A stretch of DNA of 64,000 bases from Taxillus chinensis (GCA_023512835.1 CM042084.1:12053842-12117841); one strand, 5' to 3'; positions 34,076-46,777 are shown, counted from the stretch's first letter. Numbers and translations are program-made. The notes: a model not told the origin generated them from the letters alone.

Positions 34076-36580
34076 CAACTTGTGGTACCATTGATAAGAA
34101 GCCTAATGACACTAGTTGTTGAATTTGTTCCTCAAGAATGGAGTTTTAAGCAACATTATTTAATTGAGGATTCAAATTCACTTCTTAACCAATGATAGAC
34201 AAAAAAACCTGTATACACATTGTCTTAATACATAGTTGGAATCGAGAGCGATCTCTCATGAAAGACAATGTCTCTAACCTTATTTTTGTTGGAATGTTAT
34301 TCAAGGTTTTCAATTAAACACGACAGAAAGGTATTTTAGAATTTTTTAATAACATTTAACATGATTATCATACACTAACTAACAAGCAAACTATCACCAC
34401 AAGGAGTATTGATTACTAACTTCGATAATATAATCAATCAACAACTAATCTTCCTTCAAATATAGAAACATGCTCTAGCTTTAAGAAAAAATTTCAACAT
34501 ATCAAATTCAACACCACCAATTATTCACCATCTTAAGAAAAGGTTATGGATACATTGATCTAATTTTTAGGGTCTTTCTTGACCCACATGCTTTTGTAAT
34601 AGTATGAGACATTTTTATGTGTGTAACTCTTACACCTTCTATTATGTGTTGCAAGGTTTAACTTTGGCTATTTATAAAATTAGAGTTTTCAATTAATGAA
34701 TGATTCTTGCTTTTGCTAAATTATCCTAGAGTTTACCTTGGAATACATTACTAGTTCAAGTAATTTGTAATTTCATATATATTCTTCCATTAATTTTTAA
34801 CTCTTTAAACTAATAGAATAATTTGAATTAAATAAATAAGTATTCAATATTATTTATTTATCTAATAAATATGTTTAATTCAATCATTCATTTAATCTCA
34901 ATAAATGAATAAGTAATTAAACATATAATTATATAATGATTATTTATTTAATATTATTAAATAAATATATAAACACACATTATATTTATTAGTTCTAAAA
35001 AATAGCTTCGAAATTTTCCTAAAATAAATTCATTACTTTATACAAAAATAAATAGTAATAATAGAAGCACCAAATGAACTTATATAATCTAAGCTCTAAT
35101 AAATAATATTTAATAAATTAATATCATTGATTAATCATATTATTATTTATTAGTTTTAATTTGAGCTATGATCAGGGATCAAAATTGTACTTTAAGATTA
35201 TATAGATATAGTTATAAGAATCTTTCACAAAGATTTGTCTACTCATCTAGCTGATTGTCATGAGATATGATATCCCACTATAATTTTCATAATTAGAGAC
35301 AAATACAATAGATTCTATTAACTTCTATAATTATATATTTCTCAATGTATTGCCATTAGTTCTCAAATAGATAATATATTTATGATCCAATCATAAATTA
35401 TATCCAATATAGTTATAAGTGGTCGATTTCATTCAAGAATATCAAATTAAACATAATGAGAATATCATTAATATACACTTAGCGAAATTATGAATTTCAA
35501 GCATCTAATTTAACACTTCAACTATTTATAATATTATATTTCTAAGATATCGAGATATTTGAAATATAGGACATCTCAATCATTGATAATTCAAAAGACA
35601 TAAATTATATATGTGAATTAATCAAATAATTTGAATTAAGATTTATATATAAATCAGTCATCAAATGATAGAACACAAATTTCTTCATATAATGAAACAG
35701 ATATTCATTGTAGAACTTACTCTATCACAGTCCTATTCAATATGTATAATAACATACTAATGTTATTATCTGTAAATCCTTTATAGTGATCCAAGATTAT
35801 ATCACTTTTAGTATGAAAATAGTCTATACCACAATATTATAAAAATAAAGTGTTCATGTTTTATTTATTGATTGTAAACATAATCTATATTCTGTCTAAT
35901 TAGTATATCTTTTTTTATATGATCTGCACATGCACAGTAATAAACGTTAACAAACGAATATTGAAACATTATGATATTATGCCATGCAAGAAAGCGAAAC
36001 ATACAAACTAGCAAAATTTCTTTATTTCATTCAATAAATGTTTCTATTTAAAACACATTGTTTTATTGTGTGTACAGAAATATAGGTTAGGATAGTATCC
36101 ATTATATAGTTTTTTCATGAGTTTTTACCTATTCCTTGATCAGTATAAAGATGTGATAGTATAACCTAATTGCTCTTTTGATATAATATAGAATACAAGA
36201 AAAGATAGAGTTGATGAGGTGACATTCAAACTATTTTCTAAGAAATCCTAAAAGATAAATAAATCACCCTAACACTTCTATCTAATTCCTAAAAGTCCAT
36301 AACTGCCTCTTATCACATCTATTTATTTTAACCCTATAATTGAAACTAGGCAAGATACCACTCTCTCACGTCCCAATTTTAGGATATGTTTAGAACCGGG
36401 TTAGATGACGCATTAAACTAGTACTCATTAGGTCAAAGGGTTTGAACACTAATAATGAGTAGTAACTGGCTCCTATATGACAAACTTTGAGGCATTATCC
36501 AATTTTTCCCCTTGATATACACACACATGTTCTTCCACCTTATAGACATAAATATATTTAGTTTCTCAAATTCTTATGCA
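34076..36580. other. AT-rich DNA, possible decayed retroelement
   Basis: No gene on either strand. Very AT-rich with many AATAAATAATATTT-type words; 34560-36050 could be old LTR or leader DNA tied to the copia fragment, but no ends were found. Confidence 0.3.
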
Positions 36581-37236
36581 TAAGGGTGATCAATAACTAA
36601 ACCAAATCAAACTAGTGAACCGAATCAAACCGAACTAATTAGACTAAAAAATAATTTTTTAAATAAAATTGGTTTATTTGGTTTTTATTTTTGAAGAACC
36701 GATCGTATTCGGTTCATAATTATGACTATTCAGTTATTGAGCCGACCGAACATACTATCTTGCAGTAAACGTACTTAGATGTTCATTAATCATTGAATTG
36801 TATATAGTTTGATAGGCTTATACATCATTTGTTGTCCTTAATATATTATTTAGCAAGGTCTAAACTTGATAATATTTTTCGTGTGTCGGGTTTATTTGTT
36901 GATTTTTAGATAGTGGCATTTCAAATATAAATTTAATATCTCATTTTCTTATATGAATATCTAATGTTTTCAGACTATTTTTTTATTGGTGTCTTGGAAG
37001 TTGATTGGTAATGATGTTCTAGATGAATGTATCTTTTCTTAATTTATCGTTAAAATTCAAAAGTCGATTCAAATCAATGAACTAAACCGAACTTTATGCA
37101 CCAAACCGAACTAAGAACCAATGGTATTTAATCTTTATTGGTTGGTATTGATTTGAATTTTTTTCAAATCAAATGTTTTTTGTTTAATTTAAAAATTATA
37201 TATAAATCAACCGAATCGACTGATGAACACTCCAAG
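36581..37236. mobile_element. Possible hAT-like non-autonomous element
   Basis: The left end TAAGGGTGATCAATAAC and the right end read from the other strand, TGGAGTGTTCATCAGTC, look like diverged versions of the plant TIR GGGGTGTTCAT. The body repeats words such as AACCGAAT, ACCGAACT and TCGGTT. No target duplication was seen. Confidence 0.4.
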
Positions 37237-37354
37237 ATACAAGGTCACAACCAAATAATATGTGTGTAAAACCAAAATAAATACAACATATTTAATAATT
37301 GGGCAAGGTTCCCAAATAGTACAATCCAAGATACAAGGTCACAACCCAATAATA
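37232..37354. repeat. Pair of 29-bp direct repeats
   Basis: A 29-bp segment starting CCAAGATACAAGGTCACAAC occurs at 37232-37260 and, with one change, at 37326-37354. Two short direct copies 94 bp apart suggest local slippage or repair. Confidence 0.85.
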
Positions 37355-37519
37355 CATAAATTTAGAAAAGGAAAAAAAAAAAAAGAACAAGAATACAAGA
37401 AAGAACTCAACTCCAGCTTTGTGATCATAGTCCATCAACTAAGTCCATTAGTGTACTAACACTTGAAAAAAGTTAGTATAAACCCGTGGAAGAATCAATA
37501 TTCACCTCTATTTCCTACG

Positions 37520-37571
37520 ATTATAAATACTATATTTCTATAATAATTATAAATACTATATTTCTATAATA
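37520..37571. repeat. Perfect 26-bp tandem duplication
   Basis: ATTATAAATACTATATTTCT plus six further bases, present twice without a gap. Confidence 0.9.
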
Positions 37572-39547
37572 AGTATAATACAAATTATAAATGGCACTGT
37601 AAGCATCTCAAACAATTTTAAACTCGAGTCAAGGTCCACATACATACAAGACCGGACCCAAAATTTAGAGAGTCAATGCGAAATATAAGTTGAGGTCCTT
37701 ATCTCAACAACATTTTAAAATAACATAAAAAAATTCATCTTTATATTAAATTATTATTATTATTATTACTTTACTAGAATAATTATAGGAATAGCATAAA
37801 ATTTTAAAATATATATTATTATTAAAATTATAAATTAAAATAAAATATAACAATAAAAAAACAATATAACATACATGATGAAAAATATTGTTTTAAATTA
37901 ATAAGTAAAATAAAATATTTAAAAGTAAATGTGCCTAGTGCATTATCTATTTATGCAATCGAGTGGATGAGAATCCTATTTTTTTAGTCAAAATTTGAGG
38001 TGAAGTCCCTATTTTTGGATCAAAATTTGAGAGCCACCCACCTTACTTGCCTATTATCCGAAACCTCAAAATTGTAGTTATCCCTGGACTAGGCATTTCC
38101 AACTTACATCCCCTAGCATTACCAGTTCCAACGACATAACAATACAACTACGTGAAAACAATAAATTAATTCATCTATCAGTGTAAGAGAAAATTCATAG
38201 CTAAGGTTTCAAACATCAAATGCACTTTCCCATTATAATAATCACCCTAACACTACTCAGACAAAACACATCAGTTCACATATTACACTTCTCTACCCAG
38301 ATTATGCACCAGACTTTGCCATGTTGAACTTCTTTGCCTAAACCCGTACCAGACCATGCCCTAGACTTCACCATGTTAGACCTCTTTGCCTAAACAAACT
38401 CAAGGTTAAAAATGGCATAAACAAATTGAATTGATAATCACCAAAAACCGTAATATTTTAATGTTTATTTATCTTAAGAGATATTGTGCTTTAATGTGTT
38501 TGTTCATTGTAGAACAAAATTTTCAGTCACTATATGATGAACAGTTCAGACTGACAAGGCTGAGTTGCAAGCCTACTCGTTTTTTGTATGTTCTAGATTA
38601 ACCATATGAATATTTTTGACTCAGTTTGTGAAAAATATGGTTTAATGCTCTAAGGATGAGATTTTCATGTTTGTCAGACAGGTGATTGACTCTTTCATAC
38701 ATAAAAATTAAAGAACCCACTCATCAATGCCAGACAGCAAAGCATTCACAAAGGACTTGTCATTTAAGAGCTGAAGACTTGTCAGCCACAGTTTCAAGGT
38801 TGGTTATCCAGAAGCGCACAAGGCGAGTTAGATAGTAACAAAATTAACATGTGTACTCCGTGAGTTTTAAAGACTAGTCCAATACAAACAACTCCACGTC
38901 CAACAAAAGAACAATAAGACATGTCCAACAAACGAACAAGAAGACATGTCAATCAGGAGTTACATAAACTAGTCAGACAGGATTTATAAAAACTAGTCAT
39001 AAAGGAGAATAACATATCGTGTAGAAAAGTTAGACTGAAATGGTCAAAGAGTAAAATATTGCCAGAGACCAATATTGACTCAATGCTACACTTCACTTAA
39101 TACGCACCATTTCAGACTTTGGATCTGGTGAACAACAAACAAAGACATGACATACTTTGGAGCATTGATTAGAGTATTGATTGAGTTGGAAACTAATTAA
39201 GAAATCAAGATCGCAAATTTATTGATTTATTTGGTGTTGTCGTTGCATTTTGAAAGTTCAAAGCTATACCATATTTAGATGTTTTCAATATCCAATGGTG
39301 GTGTACCTATTTTTAGAAGGAAGAGAAGCTCCTTCACATGTATGAAATCTAGGTCAAGAATAAGGTTGTGTAAATTATTCATTTTAAGGAGTATTCTTGT
39401 AGATGCAGGGCTTGCTTCAATGAGTGAACTCCTTCTTGATAATCGAGTAGTTTTGCTAGGTTTTTATTTTGTTCTTTCTCTATCAAATTAGAAAAATTAA
39501 CTGTCAATGTTTGGTTGAACTTATTAGCTTCGTTTTGTTGCTAAATA
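37572..39547. other. Intergenic DNA with local short repeats
   Basis: No gene supported. Imperfect short repeats appear at 38320-38395 (ACTTCACCATGTTAGACC-type) and 38890-39000 (GACATGTCCAACAAACGAAC-type, CTAGTCA words). Confidence 0.35.
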
Positions 39548-40145
39548 TTTTTTTATAAGTAAGATAATTTTATTTAAAAAAAAAATCACATACATGGAGT
39601 ATGCAAAAAGCAGGAATATATATATATAACAGACTCAAAATAAGCAACCCAAAACAACCAATAACAAAACAATACACACTCGAACCGAACACCATAATCA
39701 AAGGGAATCCAGAAATTAGCCATACAAAAAGGATATCGCAACACCCCACCAACCAGCAAAAGATCAGCCACACCCAAAGTAGCAAAAAATATAGAGCTCA
39801 TTCCACATCAAACCCCTATCACTGACAAGAGGAGGACCAAACACCTCAGAGAACATCCACACACTTTAATCTCCAACATGCTAAAACTTGCAGAACACAT
39901 AAAACTGACCTACAGCCTCATCCAATGTGCAAACAATGCGACTGTCCCACATCCAAAGAATGCCCCACAAATCCAAGAAACAACTGCTCTATAAAACGAC
40001 ATGACCACAAAAGCTTCACGATGTCTGTCGTCACATTCTCCAACTAAGTCTCCGTCCATTACAAGAGTGTCAAACTCATTGGGCGAATGCAAGTCCCTCC
40101 TAAGAGCTAAACCAGCTGTCTGCCCCAACCTAGAAGTCTAAGAAA
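39548..40145 (-). mobile_element. Degenerate LINE 3' tail
   Basis: At the left edge the minus strand ends AATAAAATTATCTTACTTAT followed by an A-tract, the typical 3' end of plant L1 elements and close to that of the LINE tail at 321-1005. Minus-strand frames above it are broken and show no clear domain, so the assignment rests on the tail. Confidence 0.5.
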
Positions 40146-40579
40146 CTCCATTTGTTGCTAAATATTAAAACGATGAAGTCTTAATATATAGTTTTAACAA
40201 GAGTCAAAGAGCTTCTCTTCCGTTTTCGAATCTTATTACTGCAAGTTATTAGAGTTGAAGAGTTATGCGTGAGAGCCTAGTTTATTAAGTCTAGATCTAA
40301 TAAAGATCCAATGACAAACAACTCGATGTCAATTGGTAGCAACTTGCCAACTTTAACAATCCATCCAAGCACACCATAGAAAACTTTGTAATATGAAAGA
40401 TATACATAAGAAGCTTTATAAGAATACATGATAGTGCACTCTTCCAAACAGTGTTCATTGGAACGTTCACTCCCAAGTACAAGGTAGATTATGAAAAAGG
40501 AGAATTCAAGCTAGGTAAAGGAGATGAATCAATGGACAGAGGAAGAAAAACAACGTTAGGCTAAAGTTGACAGAAAAGC
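40146..40579. other. Intergenic DNA
   Basis: No gene recognised. It may belong to the fragment on its right if that was once a spliced gene. Confidence 0.3.
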
Positions 40580-40917
40580 AATGCCTATGCTCTGTAACTC
40601 CCTTGATCATAATATGTTCATCCAATTATAGATAGAAATAGTAAGATTGCGAAGTAAATTTTGGGTACTCTTTGCACTCTCTGTAAAGGGAATGAACAAG
40701 TAAAGCAGGAATAGCAACTGGCCGCCATGACCTCGGCGCACCTCCGACGGCGACCCTGAGAGCGGCTCCGACTCGGCAATCTCCCTCTTTCTCTCTCCCT
40801 CAAACTCCCTGTTCACCTGGTTCGTTGCGCCGCGAGCGAAGGAGAGCTTAAAAAAAGAATCCAATCCCGACAATCTCGTCTGTTTCGGCGAACTCGTCTC
40901 ACGTGCGCGATGTCCGA
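40580..40917 (-). other. Orphan GC-rich fragment, gene 5' end or pseudogene
   Basis: A CpG-rich island in AT-rich DNA. On the minus strand one frame runs 88 residues from 40873 (MSGLDSFFKLSFARG, rich in Arg/Glu in the middle). A second, from an ATG in good context (GTCATGGCGGCC, about 40727), gives MAASCYSCFTCSFPLQRVQR and stops soon after. Upstream on that strand are CT-rich and CACGTG-containing sequences as in a plant core promoter. I do not recognise the product and see no continuing exons, so it may be a truncated gene copy or a captured first exon. Confidence 0.35.
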
Positions 40918-41811
40918 TGGGGAGTTGAAGTCAACTACATTTACAAAAAGTTCTAATTAATCTTTAATTAAATTAAATTTTATTTATTTTGAATTGGATT
41001 GTATCGTAGGCTGCGTTTCGATATAAGTAAATGCAAGTAGAATCTCATATTTATTTATTTATTTATTTTATTTTTAATTATAAAGGAAGGTAAAAAATAT
41101 TTTTTATTTTATTACCTGAATTAATGGTATTATATATTTTTTATTTGTTATGATATTTAATTTTAAAACATCATGTTTTAAAAAAAATATATTTTTCCGT
41201 CTAATAAATAAAAATTATTTTAATATTATAATTCAACGTGAAACTTTAATACAACAAAAAATATATACATAAACAAAATCATCCTCAAATACACTATAAG
41301 GTCATCACTAACACTAGTTTTAGAAAATATTGGTCCTTCATAATGTGTTTATTAAAGCTTTATATAATAAGTTTAGTCATGGAGATAGATGGGCAGAGGG
41401 TTATGTTGGATCGACAGCGATAAAGTTGTGTAAAATGGGTTATGATAATTATCATTCATTTATTTTTAAAAAATATGGGTGTTGGAGGTTGATTTTTATT
41501 AGAGATACGTACGAGGGAGGGTTGATATAAGAGTATAATGGTAAAACGGAAAAATAAATGAATTGCTCATGTCTAATAAAATGGATGTATGATTGTTTTG
41601 AGATCTTTAATTCCAAGAAGAGATTATATGTAAATAAATGTATCTAAAAACATTTGAAATACTATAAGACAGATAAATAAACAATGTTTTTAGTATTCTT
41701 TTCATGGAATAAATACAAAAAGTGCATTATTTTATACTAATTACAATTGATATTCATATCATCACTTGAACCAAAAAGAAAATGATGTTTGGTTACTACT
41801 ATCAATTTTGG
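40918..41811. other. AT-rich intergenic DNA
   Basis: No gene. GGCTGCGTTTCGATATAAG at 41009 resembles the start of a common plant TIR element (GGCTGCGTTTGGA), but no partner end was found. A TTTA microsatellite lies at 41051-41069. Confidence 0.35.
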
Positions 41812-42593
41812 TAGGGGTGCTATCCGTCCTAGAGGGGGTGGGACCTACCTATTACTGCACCCCAACCTCACCTAGGCGGTAGTAAAATTTTAAAACCGTA
41901 TCCCGCCTCATATGTAGGCGAGGCGAGATACCTCATCCTATGGCGGGAGTTGGCGGGGAGAGGCTTTATTCGTCCGGTTTTCGTTTCTGACCTCTATTGA
42001 TTTTTCTTAAGACAAACTTGTCTTTTAGAGGCTCCATAAAACAGTTGATAGGGGTAATTTGGGTTCTATCGGAGGCGAAATCAACCTATTACCGTCTCCC
42101 GCCCTCGCTTAGGCGGTAAATCAAATTTTAAAATTCTATCTTGTTCTATATGTAGAAGGGACAAGATATATCATTCTTTAATATATTTACGAATGAGGTT
42201 CCATCCGTCGGTATTTTACTATTGTTTTTTATTGGATCTGTCCATATGAATAATTTTGGATTAAAATAAATTTCTATATCATTTTTAACAAAAATAATTA
42301 TCAAAAATAATTTAATTTTATAATAATAAATATCATTCAAAAATATCAGAAATCAGAAATAATAATTAAATAATAATATTTAAAATATTATAAAATCATA
42401 AATAAAAACTATTAAATTAGGCGTGGCGGGGTATCCCTCTACCTATTACCACTTTTTGTTCCCGCCTAAGCGGAGTGTCAAGTTTAAAAATTGCACCCCA
42501 CTCTTACTTGGGCGCAGTAACCCACCCCGCATAACAGAGATGGAGCGAATAATGGCCGGGGTAGCAGATGCGGGTATCTATTGCCTACCCCTA
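41812..42593. mobile_element. Non-autonomous hAT element, copy B (782 bp)
   Basis: Ends TAGGGGTGCTATCCG and, from the other strand, TAGGGGTAGGCAATAGATACC. Flanked by AATTTTGG (41804-41811) and AATTTTGA (42594-42601), an 8-bp duplication with one change. Collinear with copy A along its whole length, e.g. AGAGGCTCCATAAAACAGTT against AGAGGCTCCACAAAATAGTT. The inner module is again present twice (about 41840-42010 and 42070-42245), with GGCGGTA...AAAATTTTAAAA as its core. No transposase encoded. Confidence 0.85.
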
Positions 42594-42601
42594 AATTTTG
42601 A

Positions 42602-43059
42602 TAGTGTAGGAATAAAGCCTAGTTTACATGTGTTTATGACAACTAAAAACATTTTAGGAAATCTCACATAAAACAACAATGTATAATTACATGAAAATAG
42701 AACAAACAATAATTTATTTAGTACGTCAATGTGCCTACTACAACATTTATACAAAAGAATCCACTATTGTTTACATTTAGTTACATCACTCTACTATATG
42801 AGACACACACACACTTCTCTCTCTCTCTCTCTCTCTCTCTCCCTCTCTATTCATATAACAATCATAACATATCAAAAATGAGAAAACAAATGTCACCAAC
42901 ATTGTCTTTTCATCTTCTTCATTGATTTTACTTTATTGATTTGTTGTTTCTTTATCATTTCTATTTTGTTTTTTTTTTTTGTTTTTTTATCATTATGATT
43001 TGTTTGTTTATCTTTGTTAAGTTATATATTTTGTCAAAGTTATGTAATTGTCTTAGAAC
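42602..43059. other. Intergenic DNA with CA/CT microsatellite
   Basis: A compound (CA)n-(CT)n tract lies at 42803-42846. No gene. Confidence 0.5.
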
Positions 43060-43290
43060 GTTTTTGCTAGATCTTGGCCAAGACACTCATTATCATAATA
43101 TTATCCGTTTTGGCACTCGCGTGTCCACCCATAGGCTGCAGCCCGCACGGATTTGTTTCTAATGAGCCGTGACCCGTTAAAATGCATTGTGACAAGGTGC
43201 ACATGAGCCTCCTTATTAGGACGACCTCAATGTTCGCCCTAACCGATGTGTGATTGTTCTTTGGGACTCCCCGCAAGAGGTTAGAGACCC
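43060..43290. repeat. Possible dispersed repeat piece, family unnamed
   Basis: A GC-richer block (CCAAGACACTCATTATCATA, then CAGCCCGCACGGATTTGTTT and TCCTTATTAGGACGACCTCA) looks like a repeat common in plant genomes, judged from memory. No ends or frame could be set. Confidence 0.3.
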
Positions 43291-43499
43291 AATAGTTTTT
43301 TTAAAAGCTCATCTTCTAACCTTTTGTTGGTCCAAGTGTGATGAGCTAGAAGTATAAAGACATATATTTGGGTAAGGAAGAGAGATAATCTCAGAGTACT
43401 AACAGTAAATTTCATATAAAAGTATGTTTTCTTTTATTTAGGAAAAAAGTTATAAAGTTATAAAATCACTCTCATATTATGAGACCTATATATAACTTT

Positions 43500-43790
43500 A
43501 TTTATAGGATTTGTATAGTGTTTTTTAGTGTATTGAGAAATACTATTCACTCTATATAATTATTAAATTATATATAAAAAAATTTTATCACTTCTCACTT
43601 TCATGTTTTTCATAACTTTTATATTTATTTCATTTTAAATTATAAAAAATATTATTGAATAAACAAATAGTATAAAATATTATTATAATGATATATAGAG
43701 TAATTTAAAGAATATATTGTCATGTAAACTTATATAAAAAAGCATAAAGTTGTTTAAATATGTAAAATTAGAGAATATTTATGGGAAGCA
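43500..43790. repeat. Dispersed AT-rich repeat, copy B (partner at 16920-17200)
   Basis: Same order of landmarks as copy A: ATAGTGTTTT, ATTATTAAATTATAT, TTTCATGTTTTTC, TTAAATTATAAAAAA, AGTATAAAATATT. Ends are not defined. Confidence 0.5.
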
Positions 43791-44484
43791 AATGTGACTG
43801 CTCTTAGGAAAATATTGAAAATATCTAATCAGCAATGTGATTGTCAATACAATTTTTTTTATTGTAATTGGACATAATTTAGAGTTTAGGTTCCCAATAA
43901 GTGATTTTTGATTTGTTGTAATGACTAATCTTTTTATTGATAGAGTCTTGATAACTTTAAAGATGATGAACCATAGCTTAACACATTATGTAATATTTTG
44001 TACACTTCCTCTCTATAAATCTTAATATATATATATATATGTTCTTAGTATATCTTACTATTCATTTATTTTCTATATTATCTTCTATCCTTATTTATTA
44101 TTATTTTGCCTTAATAGCTATTTAATAACTACTTTCCTTCTTATTGTTGTAATTAATTCATTGCTCCAAGAATGATAATGGTTGTTAATTTGTGTTCTTA
44201 GTAGCTAGACTCATAACTCAAACAAGCAAAATCTAAGATATAGATGCCAATGATAATTAAGAAAATTTTAACTCTTGATTAACAATATCAATAAAAATTC
44301 AAGTATGCCTTTTCATTATATCATTTGCTATCTATGCACTATACATGTGGTATCTTCCCTTCCATTGCAAAGCAATTACAAAGGTTAATAAAAAGACCTA
44401 AAGAAGCATGGACAAAACACTTACTGCTTTTAAGTGTGATGGAGGGCTTGACAAAGAGTCTCATTCTTTTGTGCTATTTACTAC
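43791..44484. other. AT-rich intergenic DNA
   Basis: No gene seen. A TA microsatellite lies at 44027-44040. Confidence 0.4.
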
Positions 44485-46774
44485 CACTACTACAAAAAAG
44501 ACCAAAGACAACGCTTTAAAAGCGTCATCTAAAATAATTAACGACACTTCTTGACGCATCATCCATCGCCTTGTCATTAGAAGATTTTGGGCCTATGACG
44601 ACGCACCAGAAAGCGTCGTTGAATAATATAATCAATGACGCTTCTAATGGAGGAAATGTTTAAAAACTATCCATCCGTTCCACCAGTAGCAGCCTTGGAA
44701 GATTAACTAGCAGGATAAGATGTAACCCTTGGCAATTCTTGTACACTTGGCAATTCTTCTCCATGCTAATATCACGTGTGGTACCTTTGATCAATTCCAT
44801 GAACGAACAAATGATCCCTTACCTCTTCTAAAGGTAAACACTCGTAGTTAACACATCGAACACATGGACACCTCAATGAGTTATGGCCACTTGCATTTAG
44901 CATTGCAAATTTTAGAAACTGATTAACTCCCTCATCATATTTGGGCAATCTCTTATCCATGGACATCCAAGATTTATCTAAGGGTATATCCATCTTCATA
45001 TAACTTTCAAAGAAAGACCTAAAACACATGGAGAAAGTTAGATTTTGTCCTCATACGAGGACACAATTATAAGTTAATAAAGATAAATAATTATACTTGA
45101 AAAGAGAGGTGTACATCAACAAAATTTTATATGATCAAACTTAAGATATCTTCGTTAGTAATTAAACATGGGTGTGATGAGAACCATGACATGGAATAAA
45201 CATTTGTGAAGCAAGCAAAACACGCAACAACTTGGATAGAGACAACATGAAACATATTCTTACCAGGTGGAGTGTGATTTTCACAAAGTGAGAGCGTAAA
45301 CCAAAACAGATCACACACTAGTAATCAGGCAGCGAGAGGACACATTCTGGACAATGTGAATGCAAATAGTTATTAAATAAAAACAAAAACATAAACATGA
45401 AAGCATAAATCAGAACAAATTTAATAACCAGCATAAAATAAATGAGAAACAAAGGAAAAAACAGAAAGCAGTAAACAAATTTCCAAACTAGAAAAGAAAG
45501 CTCAACAGGACAGCAAACAAACGGATAGCCCATGAAGGGGGAGTCATGGAATAACTAGCCTAGCTAAGGGATGATATGCAGTAAACAACACGTGAGGGTA
45601 CAGTCTAAATAACTAGAGAAAGGTCTAATTGGGGGAAACTGTATACTAGACATTAGCTCCACAAATTTTTAGAGAAGTAAACAAACATGCAAGCACGAAC
45701 TAAGGTAGCAATCGCTATATGGAACAAATGGAATTTACAGCCCATAGGCGATAGCATATATACCTTAAACAAACAACATAGAACAAAGGGAGCAGGAACA
45801 AACATCTGCTCTCCTTGGAGGCACGGATGTAACAACCACGAAATAAAGGAAAAAAATAATAATAAAACCCATTCAAGTTGACAATTTTATAAAACATAAA
45901 GATAGGATTTTTAGCAATCTAGAAAATCAACTAAACGGTAAAGGAACACTCAACTAGTTCATAATCCACACGAAACAAACACTCACAAGCAGCGTAAATC
46001 AAGTACCTTTTTAGGTTAGGTAGAAACCAACAAATCGAGCAAGCAAAGGAGAAACACGAATGTGAAAAAACAAGCACAAATCAAGATGAAAAAAAATACC
46101 AACCCTAAGACCTAACAACTCTCTTATCCGATGTGGCTTCTTCCTTCAAAATCAAGAACAGGTCACCTTCTTCTATCTTCCTCCAATAGCCGGTGGGTGG
46201 TGGAGCTAAGAGATGTGCGGCGGTGAAGGCAGGATGCAGCGGCGTCACAGCAGTGTGAGCTTCGTGCAACGGTGAAGGCATGATGCAATGGTGTCGCAGC
46301 AGTATGAGCTTCGTGCGGCGGCTCTGTGGATTGAGGCGTACCGCCGTACAGAGAGAGATGCAGGGGGTAGAAGGCAATGTGCATCTACCGGGAAACCACA
46401 GTGGCGTCAACAAAGCTTGGACGGGCGGCGACGTCGAGAGAGAGAATGCACTCGATTAGGGATTTGATTTGGGAGCGAGCAAGGAATGAGAGAGTTTTGA
46501 TTTGGGAATGATTGATTAGCTAGGGATTTTGTTGCGGGGGGAGGCATATATTAAAGAGGGATTGACGACATTTCATTTATAATGTTGTTAATAAAATTAT
46601 CCTATGACGACGCTTTATGGATAGCATCATTGCATAATCTTATTAACAACACGCATATTAAAGCGCCGTTAATTTTACACATTCGATGACATCTATACAT
46701 AAATGTCGTCTTCTAACAATGTTAACAACACTTTCATAAAGCCTCGTCAATGCATTAATTCTTTTGTAGTAATG
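44485..46774 (-). mobile_element. Non-autonomous CACTA (En/Spm) element, 2.29 kb
   Basis: The left end CACTACTACAAAAAAGA (44485) and the right end read from the other strand, CATTACTACAAAAGAAT (46774), are CACTA-type inverted repeats, flanked on both sides by TAC (44482-44484, 46775-46777), the 3-bp duplication expected of the group. Both subterminal regions carry many copies of a GACGACGCTTT/AAAGCGTCGTT word in both orientations, as expected for transposase-binding sites. Inside, one exon of a TNP2-like gene survives on the minus strand (44772-45029); the catalytic domain is gone. It could move only with help from a full element elsewhere. Confidence 0.88.
44772..45029 (-). pseudogene. CACTA transposase-associated domain exon
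   Basis: The minus strand reads MDIPLDKSWMSMDKRLPKYD, then VNQFLKFAMLNASG, LRCPCVRCVNYE and VRDHLFVHGID. This is the transposase-associated (Transpos_assoc) domain found at the N-terminus of plant CACTA TNP2 proteins, with its cysteine pair CPCVRC. The protein probably starts at the MKMDIPLDKSW methionines, after a splice acceptor near 45019; the frame ends at 44772. The TNP2 catalytic region does not follow within the element, so this is the leftover of an internal deletion. A 102-residue open frame at 46413-46105 on the same strand is Pro/His-rich and probably leader sequence. Confidence 0.8.
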
Positions 46775-46777
46775 TAC

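Noticed and set aside
37232..37354. 29-bp direct repeats read as a target-site duplication
   Set aside because: Far too long for a known transposon target duplication, and they do not bracket the element ending at 37236.
39279..39491. 70-residue plus-strand frame
   Set aside because: No recognisable domain, no splice partners, and typical of chance frames in this region.
46105..46413. 102-residue frame inside the CACTA element as a protein gene
   Set aside because: Pro/His/Thr-rich, overlapping frames equally open, no family; more likely leader sequence of the lost transposase gene.
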